NCBI RefSeq assembly: GCF_020829495.1
Contig: NZ_JAIVFQ010000067.1
Span: forward strand, 1-37,876
Origin: Nostoc favosum CHAB5714
GTDB lineage: Bacteria > Cyanobacteriota > Cyanobacteriia > Cyanobacteriales > Nostocaceae
DNA: 37,876 nt
Reading direction: 5' to 3'
Positions 25,038-33,300 of this stretch are shown piece after piece. How positions within the stretch are numbered: the first letter of the stretch is position 1; each line of letters opens with the position of its first letter. The notes under the pieces were generated by a model. It was not told the origin of the DNA. It did no database searches and saw only the letters and a program-made list of their open reading frames with translations. A program made the translations under genes and the position numbers.

Positions 25038-25250
25038 TTAAATGTACATTAAACGCGGTCTAGGCTGAGGAACTGTCCGCCCTAAATCCTTAGCCGTTTC
25101 TATCCATTCCTGCATCACTAATTCTACATTATGCAGAGCTTCTTGATAAGTATCACCGTCAGCAGCACAGCCTGGCAATTCTGGTACTTCAGCAATAAAA
25201 GCTTGATCTAATTCACTCCAGTAGAGAATAACTTCATAGCGAAACATCAT
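25038..25250 (-). CDS. hicB: HicB-like antitoxin
   Basis: A 70-residue HicB_like domain with RYEVILYWSELDQAFIAEVPELPGCAADGDTYQEAL, then AMVQEW-type helix residues (ELVMQEWIETAKDLG) and a PQPRPRL tail. It should neutralise the HicA toxin encoded immediately upstream. The two genes overlap by 17 bases, so they are translationally coupled. There is no obvious C-terminal DNA-binding domain, so operon autoregulation would need the complex or another factor. This is the short form common in cyanobacteria. Confidence 0.88.
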   Translation of the reverse strand: MMFRYEVILYWSELDQAFIAEVPELPGCAADGDTYQEALHNVELVMQEWIETAKDLGRTVPQPRPRLMYI

Positions 25251-25500
25251 TTTTACTTCCTAGCTTATACTTGACAATTACTGCACGAACTTGTTTAATT
25301 TGATAACTTTTGGCTTTTCCTTTCTTATGTTGCAGATTCAATATTTCCTCAACATCGGGTTTAATAAAAATACGATGATCGCCACGAATCCGTTCCTCAA
25401 AGCCTAGTCGATATAAAAGTTGCCACAGTTGGGCGAAAGGGATGTTTGTATCAGAAGTCCCAGAGAGGATCTTTTCTAAGAGTTTGTCTTGCTGACTCAC
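25234..25500 (-). CDS. hicA: HicA-like toxin
   Basis: An 88-residue HicA family mRNA interferase. The dsRBD-like fold shows in LWQLLYRLGFEERIRGDHRIFIKP, with the catalytic His at about position 42 in GDH (usually GSH or GTH), followed by ILNLQHKKGKAKSYQIKQVRAVI. HicA cleaves mRNA and is inactivated by HicB, which is encoded directly downstream with a 17-base overlap. The toxin-first order is normal for hicAB. The Ser/Thr to Asp change beside the catalytic His is a mild departure. Confidence 0.85.
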   Translation of the reverse strand: MSQQDKLLEKILSGTSDTNIPFAQLWQLLYRLGFEERIRGDHRIFIKPDVEEILNLQHKKGKAKSYQIKQVRAVIVKYKLGSKNDVSL

Positions 25501-25695
25501 GTTTTTATGGCTGTCTTAATGCTTCTATAGTCTCATATTTATTTAAAATCAGGGTATATGTGAGTGTTTACTCAAATTTACAAGTGATATAGGCAACTAC
25601 AGAGGGCAAACTGTTCAGATTGCTCATATCATAATGCTGAGGTATAAATCCATCTCAGTTAATGTTAAATATTGAGTAAGAAATATTACACAAAT

Positions 25696-26466
25696 ATGAA
25701 GAACCAAATTCTAGGCATAGCTGCCTTTTTAACCACGATTAGTTTGGCAACAACCGTACAAGCAGCAAATTCTGAACATGTCAAACAGTTATTGGCAACC
25801 AAGCAATGTCAAAACTGCGACTTGACTAATGCAGGTTTAGTGATGGCTGACTTATCTGGAGCGAATTTGAGCGGTGCTAATCTCACAGGTGCTAACCTCA
25901 GTCGGGCAAATTTGAGCGGTGCAGATTTCCGGGGTGCAAACTTGAGTGGTGCGAGTTTATTTGGTGTCAACCTGAGCGAAGCTAAATTCCGTGGGGCAAA
26001 TTTAGCGGGTGCTGATTTGAGAAATACTTATTTAGCAAATGCAGAACTGACTGGTGCTTACTTGAATGGCGCTAACTTTCAAGGTGCAGTTGGTATACCA
26101 TCACAAATTGCTTCACCAGAAGAATTTTATGCTTTGGGTGTAGCAGAAGGGCAAAAAGGCAACCAACAGCAAGCAATCAGTTATTTTAATCAAGCGATCG
26201 CTATTAAACCAGAATATGCGGGTGCTTATTTAGCTCGTGGTGTCGCCCGCTACCAAATACTAGATAGACAAGGTGCATTCCAAGATGCCCAAGTTGCTGA
26301 AAAATTGTTTACATCCCAAAACAATACCCCTGGAACCCAAACAGCCCAAGCTTTTATTAAAGAACTGCAAACACCCGTAAATGAGAAGGTAACTGCTGGT
26401 AGCCCCAGTTTTGTTGATTTTTTGGGAAGTCTTGGCTCAGTCTTGCTCCAGTTCTTTCCTTTTTGA
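25696..26466 (+). CDS. Exported pentapeptide-repeat protein with a TPR-like segment
   Basis: A 256-residue protein from ATG 25696 (MKNQILGIAAFL); a TTG at 25672 is in frame but would put charged residues before the signal. Residues 1-23 form a signal peptide ending VQAA. CQNCDLTNAGL leads into about 15 pentapeptide units of the A(D/N)LSG type, which should fold as a right-handed beta-helix. Next comes a TPR-like pair (AISYFNQAIAIKPEYAGAYLARGVARY) and a C-terminal hydrophobic stretch. It is probably periplasmic or thylakoid-lumenal. This architecture is common in cyanobacteria and its function is unknown. tenA follows 36 bases later. Confidence 0.85.
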   Translation: MKNQILGIAAFLTTISLATTVQAANSEHVKQLLATKQCQNCDLTNAGLVMADLSGANLSGANLTGANLSRANLSGADFRGANLSGASLFGVNLSEAKFRGANLAGADLRNTYLANAELTGAYLNGANFQGAVGIPSQIASPEEFYALGVAEGQKGNQQQAISYFNQAIAIKPEYAGAYLARGVARYQILDRQGAFQDAQVAEKLFTSQNNTPGTQTAQAFIKELQTPVNEKVTAGSPSFVDFLGSLGSVLLQFFPF

Positions 26467-26502
26467 GGGGGATAATAACAAATGACAAGTGACAAATAAC
26501 AA

Positions 26503-27126
26503 ATGACTTTATCTAACGAATTATGGGCAGCAAATCAAGACTTAGCCCAAGCTTGCCTAGAGCATCCTTTCGTTCAAGGCATTGGCGATGGTACTCTTGA
26601 GCAAGCTAAATTTGCTTACTACGTAGGGCAAGATGCTTTTTTTTTAGAAGCTTTTGCCCGTGCGTACAGTATCGCCGCAGCTAAAGCACCAGACTGGTTA
26701 GGTTTCACCACATTTCATAACCTAGCTAGTGGAGTTTTAGAAGAACTGCGCCTGCATAGTGGCTATGCTTCTGGGTGGGGAGTCAATTTGCATTCTGTAG
26801 AACCAGGAGCCGCTACCCGCCACTATACTGACTTTTTGTTAGCAACTGCTTGGGGTGGAGATGTGGGTTTAACTGCTGCGGCGATGTCTCCTTGTATGCG
26901 TTTGTATGCCTTTTTGGGAGAACAGTTAGCTCGTAATGGCATTCCTAATCATCAATATGCAGACTGGATTCGTACTTACAGCAGCGCAGACTTTCAACCA
27001 TTAACACAACAATTAGAAAATTTGGTTGACAATTATGCCGCTACCAATTCTGTTGTGCATTCAACCTATCGTTATGCGATGTTTTGCGAACGCGACTTTT
27101 TTCAGGCTGCGTGGATTTTAGAGTAA
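26503..27126 (+). CDS. tenA: TenA family thiaminase II / thiamin salvage enzyme
   Basis: A 207-residue TenA protein. Residues that match Bacillus subtilis TenA are Asp44 (YVGQDAFFLEAF), the catalytic Cys131 (AAMSPCMRLYAFLG) and the C-terminal Glu196 (YAMFCERDFF). TenA hydrolyses amino-pyrimidine derivatives from degraded thiamin so the pyrimidine can be reused. The Cys-containing form (TenA_C) is seen here. There are no other thiamin genes and no TPP riboswitch nearby. The start codon is embedded in short repeats of the AACAAATGAC / AAGTGAC type (26477-26506), so the initiation region is unusual. A 24-base inverted repeat (27127-27150) follows the stop. Confidence 0.88.
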   Translation: MTLSNELWAANQDLAQACLEHPFVQGIGDGTLEQAKFAYYVGQDAFFLEAFARAYSIAAAKAPDWLGFTTFHNLASGVLEELRLHSGYASGWGVNLHSVEPGAATRHYTDFLLATAWGGDVGLTAAAMSPCMRLYAFLGEQLARNGIPNHQYADWIRTYSSADFQPLTQQLENLVDNYAATNSVVHSTYRYAMFCERDFFQAAWILE

Positions 27127-27150
27127 GGTAGCATAGCTAGCTGTGCTACC
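27127..27150. terminator. Inverted repeat directly after tenA
   Basis: GGTAGCATAGCT is followed at once by AGCTGTGCTACC, its inverted copy with one mismatch, starting at the first base after the tenA stop. It could form a stable hairpin, but there is no T run. Confidence 0.5.
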
Positions 27151-27157
27151 CTATGAA

Positions 27158-27283
27158 CCAATACAGTTCAGTTAGTGATGTTTGACCTCGGAAGATCCCC
27201 CCAACCCCCCTTAAAAAGGGGGGCTTAGTTCCCTCCTTTTTAAGGAGGGTTAGGGAGGATCAAGCCTTAACTGAACTGTATTG
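27158..27283. mobile_element. MITE with a 9-bp target duplication
   Basis: Ends AATACAGTTCAGTTA (left, from 27160) and TAACTGAACTGTATTG (right, to 27283) are inverted copies. The sequence CCCTATGAA lies directly outside both ends (27149-27157 and 27284-27292), a textbook 9-bp target-site duplication. The 126-base interior consists of two C/G-rich palindromes around CCCCCC...GGGGGG and CCTCC...GGAGG. There is no coding capacity, so it must have been moved by a transposase encoded elsewhere. Confidence 0.85.
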
Positions 27284-27301
27284 CCCTATGAAGTTAACGA
27301 A

Positions 27302-27467
27302 TATAGCGGTTATCGACAAGCGTGAGGTACAATTTTGACCTCACTTCCATTCCTCTCTCCTAAAAGGAGAGAGGCTTTGAATTTTTCCCCCTTCCCGCTT
27401 CGGGAAGGGGGTTAGGGGGTTAGGTCTATTTGCATACTTGTACCTCACCGGATTGAAAATGGCTATA
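27302..27467. mobile_element. Miniature element with TATAGC / GTGAGGTACAA ends
   Basis: TATAGC (27302-27307) and GCTATA (27462-27467) are the outer ends. GTGAGGTACAA (27322-27332) and TTGTACCTCAC (27438-27448) are inner inverted copies. The core (CACTTCCATTCCTCTC ... GGGGGTTAGGT) is homologous to the core of the element at 36186-36325, although the ends differ. It lies 10 bases beyond the right duplication of the preceding MITE. Confidence 0.65.
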
Positions 27468-27494
27468 ATAGCTGCCCCATTAGATAAAATAAAC

Positions 27495-27920
27495 TTAGAC
27501 ATTGCTCAAGCGGCCTTTGCCGTTAGTTGCAGTTTGGGTGGGTTGAGTAGTGGGAAGCGCAACAACTGAAGGAATTTGTGAAATAGATTTTTGACTATTA
27601 CTCCCCTTTCGGCTAGAGCCGCCTGCCTTTGAATACTCCATGCTGTTTCTGCCGTAGACAGTCGCAACTCCAGTAAGCATCCTTTCAGACAATTCCGAGA
27701 GTGTTTTGTCCATCTGAGTTATCGTCTTACGAGATTCCTCAAGATTAGACAGAAGCGTATTATGGGCTTCTAGCGTGGCACGGGTATTATCGATAAGGCG
27801 GGTGTAAGCTTCAATGCTTAATCCATGCCCTAAATCTAGATTCTCATTGATGGATTTAAGCAGGGCGAGACGGCGTTGAGCTTTGTCTACAGCAGCAGAA
27901 CCGCGAGTTTTTAAAGACAT
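27495..27920 (-). CDS. Hypothetical cyanobacterial protein, coiled coil plus disordered tail
   Basis: A 141-residue protein. The first 80 residues are helical and coiled-coil-like (AQRRLALLKSINENLDLG, then ARTLEAHNTLLSNLEE-type heptads and MDKTLSELSERML). The tail from GVATVYGRNSMEYSKAGG onward is Ser/Gly/Lys/Thr-rich and probably disordered. I recall the VYGRNS-EYxKAGG block from other small Nostocales proteins, but their function is unknown. No partner gene is nearby. Confidence 0.55.
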   Translation of the reverse strand: MSLKTRGSAAVDKAQRRLALLKSINENLDLGHGLSIEAYTRLIDNTRATLEAHNTLLSNLEESRKTITQMDKTLSELSERMLTGVATVYGRNSMEYSKAGGSSRKGSNSQKSISQIPSVVALPTTQPTQTATNGKGRLSNV

Positions 27921-28080
27921 GGGAGATATTTCTGGAATAGTTCTATTTCAAGATACTGGGATGTATTTCTGCGTGATAAGAGTATTTTTGTGGATTTAAT
28001 TTAAACTTAGTAACCAGTACTTACCCTGTGTTTATACTTATTTATTCGTATCTGTCTCTTGTTTCGGGATGAACGTAATT

Positions 28081-28369
28081 AGCAAATACTGTCGCTCAAC
28101 AAGCAAATGCGTACGCTCAACAAGCAAATGCGTACGCTTAACAAGCAAATACTGTCGCTCAACAAGCAAATGCGTACGCTCAACAAGCAAATGCGTACGC
28201 TCAACAAGCAAATGCTGTCACTCAACAAGCAAATGCGTACGCTCAACAAGCAAATACTGTCGCTCAACAAGCAAATGCTGTCGCTCAACAAGCAAATGCG
28301 TACGCTCAACAAGCAAATGCTGTCACTCAACAAGCAAATGCGTACGCTCAACAAGCAAATGCTGTCGGT
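28081..28369. repeat. Tandem array of 21-bp units (13 full copies plus a partial one)
   Basis: Each unit is CAACAAGCAAAT followed by nine variable bases. Those nine are GCGTACGCT (seven copies), ACTGTCGCT (two full copies and the leading partial) or GCTGTC with ACT, GCT or GGT (four copies). There are no spacers, so this is not CRISPR. The 21-bp period keeps several frames open. The frame that would encode QQANAYA heptapeptides lacks a start and is cut by one C-to-T change making TAA at 28139. Longer ORFs on either strand across the array look like by-products. The rest of 27921-28440 is AT-rich and featureless. Confidence 0.95.
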
Positions 28370-28440
28370 TTGTAAAATAAAGAAATGTAGTCTGTGTGTA
28401 TATTTAACTTACAATCCAGAGAAGTGGAAGTGTAAATTTT

Positions 28441-28662
28441 ATGTCTAATTATCAAGAAGTACTATTGCAAGCTCAAAGCCTAACTCCTGAAGAGCAAATA
28501 CGCTTAATTGAAGACTTGTCAAGCTTAATTCGTCAACAGGTGACGATGACACCTAACCCAAAGCATAGCATCCTCGAATTACGTGGGTTAGGTAAAGAAA
28601 TCTGGAATGGCGTTGATGCTCAAGAATACCTTAATCAGGAACGTGATTCATGGAATGGCTAG
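28441..28662 (+). CDS. Antitoxin-like protein of a PIN toxin pair
   Basis: A 73-residue protein: a helical LLQAQSLTPEEQIRLIEDLSSLIRQQV segment followed by an ILELRGLGKEIWNG toxin-binding-type tail. This pattern is common in small cyanobacterial antitoxins that precede PIN-domain toxins. The stop overlaps the start of a MEWL... reading frame by 13 bases, the usual coupling for such pairs, but that toxin frame is only a stub. The gene may now be an orphan antitoxin. Confidence 0.65.
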   Translation: MSNYQEVLLQAQSLTPEEQIRLIEDLSSLIRQQVTMTPNPKHSILELRGLGKEIWNGVDAQEYLNQERDSWNG

Positions 28663-28742
28663 TCCAGCTACAGGGGCAAATTGTGAGCATCAAACCTCTA
28701 TTTGTTAAAATATTTTTTGTTACTAAAGAGAGAAGTTATCTG
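28650..28742 (+). pseudogene. Remnant of a PIN-domain toxin N-terminus
   Basis: The frame opens MEWLVQLQGQIVSI. That is how many cyanobacterial PIN toxins in this context begin; they normally continue with an IDTAPLIYF-type first catalytic strand. Here the sequence instead goes to KPLFVKIFFVTK, without the catalytic Asp, and runs into the next antitoxin in the same frame. The rest of the toxin (about 120 residues) is absent. It is best read as a toxin start left after a deletion or an insertion of the following module. Confidence 0.55.
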
Positions 28743-29006
28743 GTGGACTCTACATTTAACTGGAAACTGGAACAGACTTTACTTGAAAAAGTCATAAATC
28801 TGGCTAGTCAACGAGGGCAATCTCCTGAATCAATAGTCAGTGAAGCTGTTAGGCTATATCTCGAAACCCAATTGCTAGAAACAGTTGATAATGCTGCGTC
28901 TGACCCATTAATTGGCTTATTTGCAGGAACACCTGATTTGGCTACAAACTCAGAAGATATTCTCCAACAGGAGATTACTGAAAAATCTGGTTGGACGTGG
29001 AAATAA
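28743..29006 (+). CDS. Ribbon-helix-helix type antitoxin
   Basis: An 87-residue protein from GTG 28743, chosen because AGAGAGAAG lies 9-17 bases upstream and the sequence before it belongs to a toxin remnant. TFNWKLEQTLLEKVINLASQRG then QSPESIVSEAVRLYLE fits a ribbon-helix-helix DNA-binding domain. The rest (ASDPLIGLFAGTPDLAT, then EEILQQE-type acidic helix) would wrap the toxin. It overlaps the following PIN toxin by 16 bases. No other start in the frame is plausible apart from the fusion from 28650. Confidence 0.7.
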   Translation: MDSTFNWKLEQTLLEKVINLASQRGQSPESIVSEAVRLYLETQLLETVDNAASDPLIGLFAGTPDLATNSEDILQQEITEKSGWTWK

Positions 29007-29416
29007 CCTTAGCAGTAGCTGATACAGGTTTTGTTGTAGCATTGTTGAACCGTTCGGATGCAATGCACAGTATTGTTGCAACAGTATATATACAACAAAA
29101 ACAAATTCTGTTACCACAAACAGTCTTGGCAGAATTAGCTTATTTGGTAGGACGTAATGCAGGTATAGCGACAGTTGTAGCTTTTTTGCAAGGGCTATCT
29201 GCGAGTCGTTTTAGTTTAGTAGCTTTAACAGACCAAGATGTGATTCGTGTGGCGGAAATCTTGGATGAGTATGCAGATAGTCGGATTGATTTTGTAGATG
29301 CAAGTGTTATGGCTATAGCTGAACGCTATGGGATTAAAAAAATATTTACCTTAGATCAGCGAGATTTTAGATTATATCGACCTCAGCACTGCGATAGCTT
29401 TGAAATTTTGCCTTAA
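28991..29416 (+). CDS. PIN-domain toxin (VapC-like ribonuclease)
   Basis: A 141-residue protein starting at TTG 28991 or GTG 28997. PIN acidic residues are Asp11 (AVADTGFVVALLN), Glu48 (VLAELAYLVG), Asp103 (RIDFVDASVMAIAERYG) and Asp122 (IFTLDQRDF), a complete catalytic set for a Mg-dependent RNase. It is coupled to the ribbon-helix-helix antitoxin by a 16-base overlap. Length and order are normal for vapBC-type modules. It appears intact and is likely functional. Confidence 0.85.
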   Translation: MDVEITLAVADTGFVVALLNRSDAMHSIVATVYIQQKQILLPQTVLAELAYLVGRNAGIATVVAFLQGLSASRFSLVALTDQDVIRVAEILDEYADSRIDFVDASVMAIAERYGIKKIFTLDQRDFRLYRPQHCDSFEILP

Positions 29417-29463
29417 AGAAAATAATAGTTAACAAAAGAGCGCTCGCCTGTTGTGGAATAGTA

Positions 29464-29566
29464 AGCGATGTTTACGACCGGCTACGCCCAGACCTTACAA
29501 AAAATCTCAAAAATTAAGCGATTGCCCGTATGGAAAAGTGAGCGATGTCTACGACGGGCTACGCCT
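29464..29566. repeat. Pair of small dispersed repeats
   Basis: GCGATGTTTACGACCGGCTA near 29465 and GCGATGTCTACGACGGGCTA near 29542 are two copies of a common Nostoc dispersed repeat about 77 bases apart. A related fragment (GCGTAGACGCGTAGCGGC) lies near 30072. The 29417-29667 spacer has no gene. Confidence 0.7.
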
Positions 29567-29667
29567 ACGCATTATTAGCTGCTTGAATTGTCTCACCTGT
29601 AAACGCAGTGAAACCCAATGAATAAACTATGATCAAGAAGCAGACTTGATTTACTAGAGTGCTTTGC

Positions 29668-29883
29668 ATGGTTTCAGCAGAATTAATCTCCACTTTGCGA
29701 GAACTTAGTCGAGCAGATAAGTTTTACATTATCCAGGTTTTAATTTCAGAGTTAGCCCAACAGGAAACCGATCTGATTAAGCCTGATCAGTCCTATCCTG
29801 TGTGGTCGCCTTATGATGCAGTTGAAGCAGCAGATACTATGTTAAAAGTGCTACAAGCTGCTAAAACTCAAGACCATGCGTAA
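29668..29883 (+). CDS. Small hypothetical protein, possible orphan antitoxin
   Basis: A 71-residue protein from ATG 29668 (MVSAELISTLRELSRADK); GTG 29659 is less likely. The body is helical (KFYIIQVLISELAQQE), followed by YPVWSPYDAVEAADTMLKVLQ. I recall similar small proteins in Nostocales next to toxin genes, but no toxin follows. Instead, the stop codon TAA (29881-29883) shares its last base with the first base of miniature element B, so insertion may have separated it from a partner or altered its end. Confidence 0.55.
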   Translation: MVSAELISTLRELSRADKFYIIQVLISELAQQETDLIKPDQSYPVWSPYDAVEAADTMLKVLQAAKTQDHA

Positions 29884-30031
29884 TATCATGTCCGCTTGAT
29901 TACTTATTAAACCCGAAGAACCCCACCCCTTAATCCCCTCCCCGCAAGCGGGGAGGGGAGACAAAGCGTAGCTTTGGCGGGGTGGGGTGCAATGACTGTG
30001 GGAATCATAACTAATTATGCGGACATGATAT
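29883..30031. mobile_element. Miniature element B, same 26-bp ends as element A
   Basis: The left end (29883-29908, ATATCATGTCCGC...) and the right end (30006-30031, reading ATATCATGTCCGC in reverse) share the 26-bp terminal pattern with the element at 15402-15530. The interior is unrelated: a long C/G palindrome, CCCCACCCC ... GGGGTGGGG, around CCCCTCCCCGC and GCGGGGAGGGG. It is non-coding. The first base overlaps the preceding stop codon. The remaining spacer to 30323 has a dispersed-repeat fragment and a HIP1 octamer at 30127. Confidence 0.72.
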
Positions 30032-30277
30032 AACGCACAACGGTATTCCTTGCAGAAAACCTCAAAAACAAAGCGTAGACGCGTAGCGGCTTGTCGTTAG
30101 ACATCGCCTGTTGTGGAAGAGTGAGTGCGATCGCCTTGTAGAAAACTCTGATCCTCTGCTTGTTTGACCTCAGCCCATCTTTGCTCACAAAGTTTTAGCA
30201 AGACATCTGTTAAGTCTGCCATTTTGTTTTATCCTATTAACGACAGCTACACTCTTAAAAAATTACATAAATGCAGA

Positions 30278-30298
30278 AGGCACGGTGAAACCGTGCCT
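30278..30298 (-). terminator. Hairpin after chlH
   Basis: AGGCACGGT (30278-30286) and ACCGTGCCT (30290-30298) form a perfect 9-bp stem around GAA, 26 bases beyond the chlH stop. The following minus-strand bases are T-rich but interrupted, so this is a plausible weak intrinsic terminator. It is also a frequent cyanobacterial palindrome. Confidence 0.5.
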
Positions 30299-30323
30299 CC
30301 TACCCTATTGATTATGTATAAAC

Positions 30324-33300
30324 CTACTCAATTCCTTCAATTCGGTCTTCAACTTCTTGGTACAACTCGCGCAGACGATCTAAATTATCCTCGCTAGTCT
30401 CCCAATAACCGCGTCCATTCACTTCCAACAAAGTTGATACAATCTTGCGGAAAGAATGGGGATTAAGGTTCAGCAACCGTTTCTGCATTTCTTCATCTTT
30501 GATGAAGGTTTCGTTAGTATCTTCGTAAATCCAGTTATCCACAGCGCCGGCTGTCGCACTCCAACCTGTTGTATTCACCAACCGCTTGGAGAGTTCGCGC
30601 ACACCTTCGTAACCGTGAGACAGCATTCCCTCGTACCACTTGGGATTTAATAATTTGGTACGCGCATCCAAACGCACGGTTTCTGATAATGTCCGCACTT
30701 GGGCGTTAGCTGTGGTAGTATCTGCAATATAAGATGCTGGTTTTTTACCATCACCCCGCAGACTTGCCACAAGCTTAGTGGGATCTGAATCGAAGTAATG
30801 AGAAACGTCCGTTAAGCTAATCTCGGAAGAATCCAAATTTTGGAAAGTTGCATCAGCAGTTTTCAAAGTACTTTCAAAAATCTGCCGGGATTCGTCCATC
30901 ATTCCGGGGTTATCGGAATTGAAGGAGAAAGACTTCCGGTTGAGATACATTTCCTGCAACTCGGCTTCGCTATCCCAAGTGCTGTTTTCTACCGCCAAGT
31001 TGATATTTGACGAATAGGAACCAGAAGCGTTGGAGAAAACGCGCGTCGCTGCTTGACGCAGATTAATCCCCATTTCCTCAGCTTGTTGCAAAGCGTGTTT
31101 GCGAACAAAGTTCATTTCTAAGGGTTCATCTGCCTCAGCCGCCATCTTCACCCCTTGGTCTAGCAGGTTCATTTGGTTGATGAACAAGTCGCGGAATACA
31201 CCAGAACAGTTGATTACCACATCAATTCTGGGGCGTCCCAACTCTTCTAGAGATATCAATTCCAACTTGTTCACCCGTCCCAAGGCATCGGGAACTGGAC
31301 GCACGCCCACCATCCACATAATTTGTGCTAGGGATTCACCGTAAGTTTTGATGTTATCGGTTCCCCAAAGGACGCAGGCGATGGTTTCTGGCCATTTTCC
31401 TTCGTTTTCTGCCTTGTTACGTGCCAAAAGCCTGTCTACGACAATTTTGGCTGATTGTACTGCTGCTGTTGTTGGGATGGATTGCGGATCGAGTGCATGG
31501 ATATTCTTACCCGTGGGTAATACATCCGGGTTGCGGATGGGATCGCCACCAGGGCCGGGTAGGATGTACTCACCTTCTAAGCCTCTGAGTAATGCCCCTA
31601 GTTCGTTGTCGGCACAAACTTGTTGCAGGCAGAATTCCAAATACTCAAATAGGGGTTTTAGAGCTGCGCTATCGACTTTGGGATAACCTGCTTTATGCAA
31701 TGATTCTACCCAAGGTTCTTTTTTGCCCATGTTAAAGAAATTCAACCGGGAAACTAGAGAAACTCGTCCTTCTGCATCGGTTTGCTCTTGGACAAGGGCG
31801 GTAACTGCTGCACGGGTTGCCAAGGTGATGTCTTGCAGTAATTGGACATCTTGTAAAATACCCCGGTCATTATTTTGATAAATATCGTCAATATTACGCC
31901 CAATGCTATTGGCGATAATTCCCGGCAACCCTTGAAGTCCTTCTTCCTGACGATCTAGACTAGCAATGTTGACCAGAGTTGCGATCGCTTCTTCTGCACT
32001 TGGCGGTTTACCAATGACGTGCAACCCACAAGGCAACAACCGAGACTCGATTTCCATCAACTTGCGGTAGACGTTGCCAACAATATTATCCCGCTCATCG
32101 GTACTCATGTCTCTGGCATCGGTTTCTGGCAGGTTAATATCCTTATCCAGATTCACGATCCGGCATTTATCCATGATGCTGTTGACAATGGAAATACCGC
32201 GTCCACTATCTTTTAAGGTTTGGTAAGAAGCAATTAATTCGCTGAGCTCCTTCAAACCTTTATACAAACCAGCATTTTCTGCAGGAGGTGTCAAGTAAGA
32301 AATTGTTTCGGCATAACTCCGACGCTTGGCAATTGTCGCCTCACTCGGATTATTAGCTGCATAGTAATACAAGTTCGGAATTGAGCCAATCAAGTTATCT
32401 GGATAACAATCACCAGACATCCCCATCTGTTTACCTGGCATGAATTCCAAGGAACCGTGTGTACCAAAGTGCAGTACTGCATCAGCTTTCCAAACTTGCT
32501 CTAGGTAAGTGTAGTAAGCAGCAAAACCGTGGTGAGGACTAGCTGAACGGGAGAACAACAGCCGCATCGGATCGCCTTCGTAACCAAATGTTGGTTGTAC
32601 ACCGATGAAGACGTTACCGAATTGCTTACCATAAATCAGCAGGTTTTGCCCATCGCTGTTGAGATGTCCGGGAGGTGGGCCCCAGTTTTCCTCTAAGCGT
32701 TGAGAGTAAGGGGTAAGTGCCTCATACTCAGGAACCGACATTTTGTAAGCAATGTTCAGTTCTGGGCTGTTGTACTGCGCTTGGGCGTCATGGATGACTT
32801 CTTGCATCAACGCTTCGGCGGATTCTGGCAATTCTGGTAAGTCGTAGCCGTTATTTTTGAGAGCTTTCATCACCTCGTAGATGGAGCCGAATACATCCAA
32901 ATATGCGGCGGTTCCCACGTTGCCTTTATCTGGCGGGAAGCTGAAAACGGTGATGGCGACTTTTTTATCCAGCTTCGGTTTGCGGCGGAGGTTAGCCCAT
33001 TTTAAGGCGCGTTCGGCTACAGCTTCAACCCGATCGCGCAGTGCGATCGCTTTCCCTGTAGTCCCATCTCTACCCGATAATATAATCGGCTCAATTGCCC
33101 CATCCAATTCAGGAATCGCAATTTGCAAAGCTACTTGAATTGGATGCAAGCCTAAATCGCTATCCATCCACTCTTCTGTGGTTTGGAATACTAAGGGTAA
33201 CGCCACCATATAAGGACGGTTTAAGCGTTTGAGTGCCTCAATTGCCTTGGGATGGTCTTGTCTGGCTGGGCCACCTACTAAAGCAAAACCAGTCAGTGAT

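Noticed and set aside
28081..28369. CRISPR array
   Set aside because: Units are contiguous with no unique spacers, and no cas genes are present.
28069..28448. Long repeat ORFs (STSKCVR and MRTLNKQ frames, and a minus-strand ICLLSVR frame)
   Set aside because: All arise because a 21-bp unit without stops keeps frames open. Composition is unlike real proteins, and several overlapping frames are equally long.
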